In this document: piece after piece, positions 52,738 to 59,736 of the stretch
Layout of the letters: the number at the start of each line of letters is the position of its first letter
Numbering within the stretch: the first letter of the stretch is position 1
NCBI RefSeq assembly: GCF_042932805.1
Contig: NZ_CP170633.1
Span: forward strand, 1,054,001 to 1,118,000
DNA: 64,000 nt
DNA from: Ascidiaceihabitans sp029251465
Lineage (GTDB): Bacteria; Pseudomonadota; Alphaproteobacteria; Rhodobacterales; Rhodobacteraceae
Direction of reading: 5' to 3'
The notes under the pieces: generated by a model
Seen by the model: the letters and a program-made list of their open reading frames with translations, nothing else
Databases searched by the model: none
What the model was told of the DNA's origin: nothing
Translations under genes and position numbers: made by a program

Positions 52738-53951
52738 TGGACGGCACCAAAGGTTTCGATGACGCCCTGACGGGCGAGCAGAAAATCCGCAATTTCAACA
52801 TCAACTTTGGCCCGCAGCACCCTGCAGCGCACGGGGTTTTGCGTCTGGTTCTGGAACTTGACGGCGAAGTTGTTGAACGTTGCGATCCGCACATCGGCCT
52901 GCTGCACCGTGGCACCGAAAAGCTGATGGAAAGCCGCACGTATTTGCAAAACCTGCCGTATTTCGACCGGCTGGATTACGTGGCCCCTATGAACCAGGAA
53001 CATGCTTGGTGCTTGGCCATCGAAAAGCTGACAGGCGTCGAAGTGCCCCGCCGTGCATCCCTGATCCGCGTGTTATATTGTGAAATCGGTCGGGTGTTGA
53101 ACCACCTGCTGAACGTGACGACGCAGGCCTTGGATGTTGGCGCACTAACGCCGCCGCTCTGGGGCTTTGAAGAGCGCGAAAAGCTGATGATCTTTTACGA
53201 ACGCGCATGTGGCGCGCGTTTGCACGCGGCCTATTTCCGTCCTGGTGGTGTGCATCAGGATCTGCCGGATGACCTACTTGATGACATCGAAACATGGGCC
53301 AACGAATTCCCCAACATGCTGGGGGACATCGACGGCTTGCTGACCGAAAACCGTATTTTCAAACAGCGCAACTGCGACATTGGCGTGGTCACAGAACAAG
53401 ACATTTTGGACTTTGGTTTTTCCGGCGTCATGGTGCGTGGATCTGGTTTTGCATGGGATTTGCGCCGCTCGCAGCCCTATGAATGCTACGATGAATTCGA
53501 TTTCCAAATTCCGGTGGGCAAGAACGGCGACTGCTACGATCGCTACCTGTGCCGCATGGAAGAAATGCGCCAATCCACGTCGATCATCAAACAGGCGATC
53601 GTTAAACTGCGCGAAACGCCGGGTGACGTGATGGCGCGGGGCAAAATCTCGCCGCCCAGCCGGTCTGACATGAAAACCTCGATGGAAAGCTTGATCCACC
53701 ACTTCAAGCTGTACACCGAAGGGTTCCACGTGCCGGCCGGCGAAATCTATGTCGCCGTTGAGGCGCCCAAAGGTGAATTTGGCGTGTATCTTGTGTCGGA
53801 TGGCTCCAACAAACCGTACCGCACAAAAATCCGTGCGCCGGGCTTCCTGCATTTGCAGGCGATGGACCACATCTCGAAGGGGCACCAACTGGCTGATGTC
53901 GCCGCGATCATCGGCACGATGGACGTGGTGTTCGGAGAGATTGACCGATGA
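52734..53951 (+). CDS. nuoD: NADH-quinone oxidoreductase subunit D
   Basis: 405 aa. 49-kDa subunit: NFGPQHPAAHGVLRLVLELDGE, HRGTEKLMES, LDYVAPMNQEH, RGSGFAWDLRRSQPYECY, KAPGFLHL-type end (IRAPGFLHLQAMDHISKGHQL), and GTMDVVFGEIDR. It lines the quinone cavity. Stop overlaps a 29-aa micro-ORF ATG (ATGA). Confidence 0.97.
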   Translation: MMDGTKGFDDALTGEQKIRNFNINFGPQHPAAHGVLRLVLELDGEVVERCDPHIGLLHRGTEKLMESRTYLQNLPYFDRLDYVAPMNQEHAWCLAIEKLTGVEVPRRASLIRVLYCEIGRVLNHLLNVTTQALDVGALTPPLWGFEEREKLMIFYERACGARLHAAYFRPGGVHQDLPDDLLDDIETWANEFPNMLGDIDGLLTENRIFKQRNCDIGVVTEQDILDFGFSGVMVRGSGFAWDLRRSQPYECYDEFDFQIPVGKNGDCYDRYLCRMEEMRQSTSIIKQAIVKLRETPGDVMARGKISPPSRSDMKTSMESLIHHFKLYTEGFHVPAGEIYVAVEAPKGEFGVYLVSDGSNKPYRTKIRAPGFLHLQAMDHISKGHQLADVAAIIGTMDVVFGEIDR

Positions 53952-54037
53952 TGCTTTGCCTAGCGACCACGTATTCTTCTGAAAAAACTGCCGCCCAAGG
54001 GTCCCGTACACTTCGCGCAACTCAAGGTCTGACTTAA
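53948..54037 (+). CDS. Possible 29-aa micro-ORF bridging nuoD and nuoE
   Basis: Begins ATG-ATG overlapping the nuoD TGA (ATGA) and ends TAA overlapping the nuoE ATG (TAATG). It would encode 29 residues, with MMLCLATTYSSEKTAA then a basic, polar end. No family. It may only be a coupling leader that carries ribosomes from nuoD to nuoE. Chance cannot be excluded. Confidence 0.4.
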   Translation: MMLCLATTYSSEKTAAQGSRTLRATQGLT

Positions 54038-55185
54038 TGCTTCGCCGTCTTCATAAAGAACAACCCGCCAGCTTTGCATTCACGCCCGCGAACCAGGCTT
54101 GGGCCGAGGCGCAGATCACGAAATACCCCGAGGGTCGTCAGGCGTCGGCGATCATTCCGTTGTTTTGGCGCGCTCAAGAACAGACCGGTTGGTTGACCCG
54201 CCCAGCGATTGAACACGTATCCGAAATGCTGGGCCTTGCCTACATTCGCGGGCTCGAAGTTGCGTCGTTTTATTTCATGTTCCAACTGCAACCTGTCGGG
54301 TCCGTGGCCCACATTCAGGTGTGCGGCACGACGTCCTGCATGATTTGCGGGGCAGAGGATTTGATGGAGGTTTGCAAAGATAAAATCGCTGCCAAGCCGC
54401 ATGAGATTTCCGCTGATGGCAAGTTTTCTTGGGAAGAGGTTGAATGCCTCGGGTCGTGTTCCAACGCGCCTATGGCCCAGATCGGCAAGGATTATTTTGA
54501 GGATCTGACAGCCGCGCGTTTTGGCGAAATCATCGACGAATTGGCGGCAGGCAAGGTGCCAACACCGGGCCCTCAGAATGGCCGCTATGCTGCAGAACCG
54601 CTGAGTGGTCTGACCAGCTTGACGGAATATGACAGCGGCAAAACGCAGTACAACGCGTCTGTGCAACTGGCCACAGACATCGGTGACACGATCAAACGCA
54701 TTGATGGCACCGAAGTGCCACTGCTGGCCCCGTGGCAGGGAAAATCGGCGAAATCGGCCGCAAAACCAGCGGCAAAGGCCAAGGCAAAGCCAGCGCTAAA
54801 AGCAATTTCCAAAGCGCCGGCGTCGAAAGCCAAGTCAATCGCCAAGCCCAAAACGACAGCCGCAGCAGCACCCGTTGCAGCAGATGGTCCCGGCAAGAAA
54901 CCCCGCACCATGAAGGCACCGCGCAAGGCCGGTGCGGATGATCTTAAGTTGATCAAGGGCGTTGGTCCAAAGATGGAAACCTTGCTGCATGGCTTGGGCT
55001 TTTTCCATTTTGATCAAGTGTCCAAATGGTCGGCGGACGAAGTTGCGTGGGTTGATCAGAACCTCGAAGGGTTCAAAGGCCGCGTGAGCCGCGATTCTTG
55101 GGTCGATCAGGCAAAGTCACTCGCTGCGGGTGAAGAAACAGAATTTTCCCAACGCGCCAAAAAAGACGGTATCTATAAGAAATAA
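54037..55185 (+). CDS. nuoE: NADH-quinone oxidoreductase subunit E with HhH C-terminal extension
   Basis: 382 aa; NuoE without extension is about 240 aa in Paracoccus. The N-terminal part (to ~220) is the 24-kDa subunit: HVSEMLGLAYIRGLEVASFY and [2Fe-2S] N1a ligands CGTTSCMICG and ECLGSCSNAP. A Lys/Ala-rich linker follows (~225-300, AKPAAKAKAKPALKA). The C-terminus (~300-382) is a helix-hairpin-helix module: DDLKLIKGVGPKMETLL, GFFHFDQVSKW, FKGRVSRDSW. The same module ends the next gene. Extended NuoE is known in Rhodobacter relatives; its role is unknown. Confidence 0.95.
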   Translation: MLRRLHKEQPASFAFTPANQAWAEAQITKYPEGRQASAIIPLFWRAQEQTGWLTRPAIEHVSEMLGLAYIRGLEVASFYFMFQLQPVGSVAHIQVCGTTSCMICGAEDLMEVCKDKIAAKPHEISADGKFSWEEVECLGSCSNAPMAQIGKDYFEDLTAARFGEIIDELAAGKVPTPGPQNGRYAAEPLSGLTSLTEYDSGKTQYNASVQLATDIGDTIKRIDGTEVPLLAPWQGKSAKSAAKPAAKAKAKPALKAISKAPASKAKSIAKPKTTAAAAPVAADGPGKKPRTMKAPRKAGADDLKLIKGVGPKMETLLHGLGFFHFDQVSKWSADEVAWVDQNLEGFKGRVSRDSWVDQAKSLAAGEETEFSQRAKKDGIYKK

Positions 55186-55226
55186 TAAAAAACTGACGGA
55201 ACTTCTGAACGGGAGAGGGACAAGAC

Positions 55227-56351
55227 ATGAACAATTCAACAAGGAATGCCAACTGCGCAATGACGTGCTGGATCGTCGCTGCATTGGCGGGGCTGCTTGC
55301 AGCCGTGCTGTTGTGGGTGATCGGCGACTGGGGCTTTATCCAAGGCCTGTTTGTCGGCGCATTGATTTTCATCATTGGGGGTGCATTGTTGCAGTGGTTG
55401 CTGTGCAAACCATTGCCTGCGCCGAATGCAATTGATGACAGCCAAACGCCTTTGGCGCGCGCGCAAGCCGCAAATGCCGGTGTTGCTGTTGCCGCGACAG
55501 CCGCTGCTGGTGCAACTGCATCCTCCTTGATGGGCGGTTCGGGTGATGCGGATATTTCTGGTGGTGCCGGTGATGACACACTGGCGGGCGGCGGCGCTGC
55601 GGATGATTTGAGCGGCACGGCTGCTGCATCATCCAAAACCGCTGCTGTGAAACCTTCTGCGAGCCTTAAAGGCACGCAAGAGTTGGCTGAACGCAAGGGC
55701 GATTGGAAATACGAAAAACCTGCGGATGCAAAACCCGCAAAAGCGCCGGCCAAAAAGACCGCGGCTAAGAAAGCACCTGCCAAGAAAACCGCAACTGCTA
55801 AGGCCGCTGGTGCAGCGGCAACAGCCGACGCCAAAACAGCCAGCGCAAAGAAAGCGCCAGCCAAGGCAAAAGCACCTGCAAAAGCCAAGGCCGCTGCGAC
55901 GGCTAAACCTGCTGCTGCAAAAGCTGCCGCGCCTAAGGCTGCTGCAAAAACAGCGGCTTCTAAAGCCACGGCTAAAACAGCAGCACCAAAAGCTGCTGCT
56001 AAAGCTGCTGCTAAAGCTGCCGCGCCAAAGGCCGCAGCTAAATCGGCTGCAAAACCAGTGGCAGCTGATGGCAAACCAGCCTTGCTTAAGAAAGCGCGCG
56101 CAAGCGGTGCTGACGATTTGAAGCAAATCAAAGGGGTTGGCCCGGGTCTGGAAAAAACCTTGAACGAACTGGGGTTTTTCCACTTCGATCAGGTTGCTGG
56201 TTGGCGCAAGAAAGAAATTCAGTGGGTTGATGACCGCCTGAAATTCAAAGGCCGCATTGAACGTGACGAGTGGACCAAGCAGGCCAAGGTTTTGGCCAAG
56301 GGCGGCACCACCGAATTTTCGAAAAAAGTGAAGAAAGGTGGCGTTTACTAA
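55227..56351 (+). CDS. Membrane-anchored Lys/Ala-rich protein with C-terminal HhH module
   Basis: 374 aa, GGGAGAGGG upstream. Two transmembrane helices near residues 12-62 (CWIVAALAGLLAAVLLWVIG, FVGALIFIIGGALLQWLL), a Gly/Ala-rich stretch (~85-135), then ~110 residues of histone H1-like Lys/Ala/Pro repeats (AAPKAAAKTAASKATAK type). The end (~294-374) is DDLKQIKGVGPGLEKTL, GFFHFDQVAGW, FKGRIERDEW: the same module as at the end of NuoE, which it follows after 41 nt. The combination suggests nucleic-acid binding at the membrane, or docking on NuoE; no function is known to me. Confidence 0.8.
   Translation: MNNSTRNANCAMTCWIVAALAGLLAAVLLWVIGDWGFIQGLFVGALIFIIGGALLQWLLCKPLPAPNAIDDSQTPLARAQAANAGVAVAATAAAGATASSLMGGSGDADISGGAGDDTLAGGGAADDLSGTAAASSKTAAVKPSASLKGTQELAERKGDWKYEKPADAKPAKAPAKKTAAKKAPAKKTATAKAAGAAATADAKTASAKKAPAKAKAPAKAKAAATAKPAAAKAAAPKAAAKTAASKATAKTAAPKAAAKAAAKAAAPKAAAKSAAKPVAADGKPALLKKARASGADDLKQIKGVGPGLEKTLNELGFFHFDQVAGWRKKEIQWVDDRLKFKGRIERDEWTKQAKVLAKGGTTEFSKKVKKGGVY
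55735..56085 (+). repeat. Low-complexity Lys/Ala/Pro-coding repeats
   Basis: Imperfect 6-12-nt periodic copies of GCT-GCT-AAA-type codons (for example GCTAAAGCTGCTGCTAAAG). They encode the histone H1-like stretch and are prone to length change. Confidence 0.7.
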
Positions 56352-56364
56352 ACGCCATTAGACA

Positions 56365-56586
56365 ATGATGCAGAGCCAGGACAAAACCACCAAAGCCGGA
56401 CAGCGCGCGTCGCTGTTCATCGCTGGATTGGGCGTGTTTTGGCTCTGTATTAACCTTGCGGGGAATTATTTCGGCTGGTCCAACGGGACACGTGCCTTTT
56501 TTGACCTCGCGGTGCTGGCCGGTTTCGGTTTTGCACTTTGGATCGTATTCAACATCTGGCGCACCCGCCAGAAAGACAAAGGCTAG
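56365..56586 (+). CDS. DUF5337-family small membrane protein
   Basis: 73 aa. Two hydrophobic helices (ASLFIAGLGVFWLCINLAG, FFDLAVLAGFGFALWIVFNIW) around NYFGWSNGTRA, and a charged C-terminus. This matches DUF5337, a family found in nuo operons of Rhodobacteraceae. Tandem ATGs at 56365 leave the start uncertain by one codon. Function unknown; placed just ahead of nuoF. Confidence 0.8.
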   Translation: MMQSQDKTTKAGQRASLFIAGLGVFWLCINLAGNYFGWSNGTRAFFDLAVLAGFGFALWIVFNIWRTRQKDKG

Positions 56587-56590
56587 CGAT

Positions 56591-57886
56591 ATGCTGCAGG
56601 ACAAAGACCGGATCTTTACCAATATTTACGGCATGCATGATCGTACTTTGGCAGGCGCACAAGCGCGTGGTCATTGGGACGGCACGGCCAAGATGATCAA
56701 AAAAGGCCGTGACTGGATCATCGACGAGATGAAAAATTCCGGTCTGCGTGGCCGTGGTGGTGCGGGTTTCCCGACGGGTCTGAAATGGTCGTTTATGCCC
56801 AAAGAAAGCGACGGTCGTCCGTCCTATCTGGTGGTGAACGCGGATGAATCCGAGCCGGGCACCTGCAAAGACCGCGAGATCATGCGCCATGATCCACACA
56901 CGTTGATCGAGGGCTGTTTGATCGCGTCCTTCGCAATGAACGCTAACGCCTGCTACATCTACATTCGAGGCGAATACATCCGCGAAAAAGAAGCGCTGCA
57001 AGCCGCCATCGACGAGGCATACGACGCCGGTCTGGTTGGCAAAAACGCCTGCAAATCCGGTTGGGATTTCGACATTTATCTGCACCACGGGGCCGGGGCC
57101 TACATTTGCGGCGAAGAAACCGCATTGCTGGAATCCCTCGAGGGCAAAAAAGGCATGCCGCGGATGAAACCGCCATTCCCTGCGGGCGCTGGCCTGTACG
57201 GCTGCCCGACAACGGTGAACAATGTGGAATCCATCGCTGTGGTGCCAACGATTTTGCGTCGCGGCGCTGACTGGTTCAGCAGTTTCGGCCGCCCGAACAA
57301 TGCAGGCACAAAACTGTTTGCGATCTCTGGCCACGTCAACAATCCCTGTGTTGTCGAAGAAGCGATGTCGATTGGTTTCGAGGAACTGATCGAAAAGCAC
57401 TGCGGCGGTATTCGCGGTGGCTGGAGCAATCTTAAGGCGGTCATTCCGGGCGGATCCTCTGTGCCGATGATCCCCGGCGCGCAGATGAAAGACGCGATCA
57501 TGGATTTTGACTATTTGCGTGAACAGCGCTCTGGTTTGGGGACGGCAGCGGTCATCGTGATGGACAATTCCACCGACGTGATCAAAGCGATCTGGCGGTT
57601 GTCCAAATTCTACAAACATGAATCTTGTGGCCAATGCACGCCGTGCCGAGAAGGCACCGGCTGGATGATGCGCGTCATGGACCGTCTGGTAACAGGCGAG
57701 GCAGAGCCTGAAGAGATCGACATGTTGTTGGACGTCACCAAACAAGTTGAAGGCCACACGATTTGTGCCCTTGGTGATGCCGCCGCTTGGCCGATCCAAG
57801 GTTTGATCCGCCATTTCCGTGATGAAATCGAGGATCGCATCAAACACAAACGCACCGGACGCGTCAGCGCCGTGGCGGCTGAGTAA
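56591..57886 (+). CDS. nuoF: NADH-quinone oxidoreductase subunit F
   Basis: 431 aa from ATG 56591, 4 nt after the DUF5337 gene. NADH/FMN site: GRGGAGFPTGLKWSFMP, NADESEPGTCKDRE, and GAGAYICGEETALLESLEGK. [4Fe-4S] N3 ligands ESCGQCTPCREG and the later HTICALGDA Cys. It is the 51-kDa NADH-oxidising subunit. A longer upstream frame is an overlap with the preceding gene and is rejected. Confidence 0.97.
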   Translation: MLQDKDRIFTNIYGMHDRTLAGAQARGHWDGTAKMIKKGRDWIIDEMKNSGLRGRGGAGFPTGLKWSFMPKESDGRPSYLVVNADESEPGTCKDREIMRHDPHTLIEGCLIASFAMNANACYIYIRGEYIREKEALQAAIDEAYDAGLVGKNACKSGWDFDIYLHHGAGAYICGEETALLESLEGKKGMPRMKPPFPAGAGLYGCPTTVNNVESIAVVPTILRRGADWFSSFGRPNNAGTKLFAISGHVNNPCVVEEAMSIGFEELIEKHCGGIRGGWSNLKAVIPGGSSVPMIPGAQMKDAIMDFDYLREQRSGLGTAAVIVMDNSTDVIKAIWRLSKFYKHESCGQCTPCREGTGWMMRVMDRLVTGEAEPEEIDMLLDVTKQVEGHTICALGDAAAWPIQGLIRHFRDEIEDRIKHKRTGRVSAVAAE

Positions 57887-57910
57887 GAATTTTAAGTAGA
57901 GGATCGTATC

Positions 57911-58369
57911 ATGCGCGGTGAGGTTTTAGCCTTTAACAAGCAAACGGGTACCGGCGTCATCAGTGGCGAAGACGGCAACCGTTATGACTTTGCTGGTGTT
58001 GATGTGCCGGAACATTTTTCTGCGATCCGGGATGGCGTGACAGTTGATTTCACGCCTGAGCAATCTCGGGCCGGTGCGATCTATGTTGTGAAAGGCGCGC
58101 AAACCAGCCTTTCGGCGGGACCAAAGGACAAAATCATCGCAGCCGTGCTTGCGTTTTTCCTTGGTGGGTTAGGTGTGCACAAATTCTATCTGGGCAAGCG
58201 CAACGCCGGTATCATCATGTTGGTGGCGTCCGTGGGGGGCGCGATCCTGTTCCTGATCCCGACGATGATTATCGGTCTGATAGCGTTTATCGAGGCCATA
58301 ATTTATCTGGTGAAATCCGAAGACGAATTCCAGCGGGACTATGTTCAAGGGAACAAATCATGGTTCTAG
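57911..58369 (+). CDS. Cold-shock-like/TM2 domain membrane protein
   Basis: 152 aa. N-terminal ~65 residues look like a cold-shock-domain-type barrel (GEVLAFNKQTGTGVISGEDGNRYDFAGVDV, VTVDFTPEQSRAGAIYVV). The C-terminus has the TM2 pattern: AAVLAFFLGGLGVHKFYLGK (the G-x-F-G/H-x-H-x-F-Y-x-G signature) followed by two helices. A nucleotide- or RNA-binding barrel fused to TM2 is a known type in alphaproteobacteria. It lies in the nuo operon, not otherwise linked to complex I. Confidence 0.82.
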   Translation: MRGEVLAFNKQTGTGVISGEDGNRYDFAGVDVPEHFSAIRDGVTVDFTPEQSRAGAIYVVKGAQTSLSAGPKDKIIAAVLAFFLGGLGVHKFYLGKRNAGIIMLVASVGGAILFLIPTMIIGLIAFIEAIIYLVKSEDEFQRDYVQGNKSWF

Positions 58370-58446
58370 GAAAACTTCTTTTCGTCAATCGACACGTCGC
58401 CGCGGCTTTGCTGGCCGTTTCATTTAACTCGCTTACACAAATCTAG
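58360..58446 (+). CDS. Possible 28-aa hydrophobic micro-ORF after the TM2 gene
   Basis: ATG 58360, out of frame with the TM2 gene and overlapping its last 10 nt, with AAGGGA 7 nt upstream, a proper ribosome site. It would encode MVLGKLLFVNRHVAAALLAV and eight more residues, mainly hydrophobic. It ends 9 nt before the next gene. Real translation is unproven. Confidence 0.38.
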   Translation: MVLGKLLFVNRHVAAALLAVSFNSLTQI

Positions 58447-58455
58447 GGGCGTTTG

Positions 58456-58866
58456 GTGCAATCGTTGAACTCAATTTCTCTGGCAATCGCCGCTGTGTGC
58501 ATGATCGGGGCCAATGTTGTTTCGGCAGCTGATCGTCCAGCACCGGCGTATTACCTTGAGGCGTTGATTGACACGACGACAGCCCAGCAATTGGCGCTGT
58601 CATGCCCCAGCTTAAGCGTTGATTTGGCCGTGATGGCCAAAGCCACCGGCGTTGTGATCAATCGTCTTGAGGCGGATGGATTTACCATGACAGCCGAGCA
58701 AACCGGCATGCTCAGTTCTGAGGATGCGTTGACCGCACGCCAGCAGGTGTTCGTTGCAAAACATGGGTTGGAAACGCCGACGCCAGACCTTGTCTGTGCA
58801 GCAGGCAAAGCGGAAATCGCGGAAGGAACAGTAATGGGTAGCTTTTTGATAGAGGTCCAGCCATGA
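58456..58866 (+). CDS. DUF5333-like secreted protein (copy 1)
   Basis: 136 aa from GTG 58456 with AGGGG upstream (TTG 58453 is alternative). Signal peptide (LNSISLAIAAVCMIGANVVSA), then two Cys about 70 residues apart and an end C-A-A-G-K-A-E-I-A-E. The same layout is seen in the DUF5333-like gene at 59332 (C-A-L-G-R-A-E-I-E-K). It is probably periplasmic with one disulfide. No function known. The stop overlaps the next gene (ATGA). Confidence 0.68.
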   Translation: MQSLNSISLAIAAVCMIGANVVSAADRPAPAYYLEALIDTTTAQQLALSCPSLSVDLAVMAKATGVVINRLEADGFTMTAEQTGMLSSEDALTARQQVFVAKHGLETPTPDLVCAAGKAEIAEGTVMGSFLIEVQP

Positions 58867-59198
58867 AAATTGCCAGCCTAAGTATCGCGGTCCTTTTGGG
58901 CGCGTCCCTTTTGTCTGCGTGCAGCAAAGCAGAAGATCGCGTTACGTTTGACGGCCAGTTTTTCCGCGCAAAACTGTCTAAGGTCGACAAGCAACGTGAT
59001 CAGTTTTCGATTGAGGTGTCACCTGTCTCTGCATCCCTTGATGGGGCACGTGATGCCGGGCGTTACGAGGCAACTAGATACTGCATCAAGAACTTCGGCA
59101 CGTCGGCAGTTATCTGGGCAATGGGCCCTGACGCAGAAGATGGCACATTGCGTGTCGAAAATGATAAATTGCAACTGCGTGGAGCCTGCAATCCGTGA
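58863..59198 (+). CDS. Small lipoprotein in the nuo operon (copy 1)
   Basis: 111 aa. Signal peptide with lipobox LSAC at residues ~17-20. The mature part has two Cys (RYEATRYCIKN and QLRGAC), and resembles in layout the lipoprotein gene at 61749 (signal, lipobox, R-Y region, paired Cys). Starts by ATGA overlap with the DUF5333-like gene. Unknown function. Confidence 0.72.
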   Translation: MKIASLSIAVLLGASLLSACSKAEDRVTFDGQFFRAKLSKVDKQRDQFSIEVSPVSASLDGARDAGRYEATRYCIKNFGTSAVIWAMGPDAEDGTLRVENDKLQLRGACNP

Positions 59199-59332
59199 TC
59201 AGCTACGCCGCATATTGCCTGATATGTGCCTTAGGAACCGCTTGTTATTGCATAACAAGGGGCACAGTTCCCACGTCTACAAAGGCGCGCGTGCTTAACG
59301 CACCACGCTTTTGTCAGAAAAGGAAACTGTGA
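59195..59332 (+). CDS. Possible 45-aa Cys-rich micro-ORF filling the gap before DUF5333
   Basis: GTG 59195 overlaps the lipoprotein stop (GTGA); TGA 59330-59332 overlaps the next ATG (TGATG). The frame is open across the whole gap. The 45 residues start MISYAAYCLICALGTACYC (Cys 7, 10, 16, 18), then a basic tail. An alternative reading is untranslated RNA: a 7-bp hairpin CTTGTTA/TAACAAG lies at 59241-59259. GGAG is 11 nt upstream, a poor distance. Confidence 0.35.
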   Translation: MISYAAYCLICALGTACYCITRGTVPTSTKARVLNAPRFCQKRKL

Positions 59333-59733
59333 TGAAAAAAGTAATGATGACTGCCGCCGCTGCCGCCGTGTTGGCGACCTCTGTTCAGGCCAAGCCGAAT
59401 TTGCGTGACGTCTCGGCCATTGATGACGGGCTTCTGGCGGTGGCATTGGCGAACGAAATTCGCAATAAATGTGCTAATATTTCTCCACGCATGCTCAAGG
59501 CATTGCGCTTTGTGAACGGACTGCGCGATAAGGCCCGTAACATGGGGTATAGTGACACTGAAATCGACGCTTACCGCAAATCGGATGTGGAAAAAGAGCG
59601 GCTGAAAGCAAAAGGCTATGCCTATCTTGAGGCCAATGGCGTGATTAACGGACAGCCGGAAACCTATTGTGCGCTCGGGCGTGCAGAAATCGAAAAATCG
59701 AGCCAGATTGGCGCGTTACTCAAGGTGAATTGA
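59332..59733 (+). CDS. DUF5333-family secreted protein (copy 2)
   Basis: 133 aa from ATG 59332, with AAGGA 7 nt upstream. Signal peptide (KKVMMTAAAAAVLATSVQA) cut after V-Q-A. Mature part with IRNKCANISPRMLKALRF and YCALGRAEIEKSSQIGALLKV; the two Cys are ~66 residues apart. This is the DUF5333 layout, present in nuo operons of Rhodobacteraceae. Periplasmic, unknown role. Ends 3 nt before nuoG. Confidence 0.8.
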   Translation: MKKVMMTAAAAAVLATSVQAKPNLRDVSAIDDGLLAVALANEIRNKCANISPRMLKALRFVNGLRDKARNMGYSDTEIDAYRKSDVEKERLKAKGYAYLEANGVINGQPETYCALGRAEIEKSSQIGALLKVN

Positions 59734-59736
59734 CGC

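Noticed and set aside
55073..56131. 352-codon Ala-rich minus-strand frame opposite the HhH membrane protein
   Set aside because: It mirrors the Lys/Ala repeats, which give an open frame in several frames; no ribosome site or family match.
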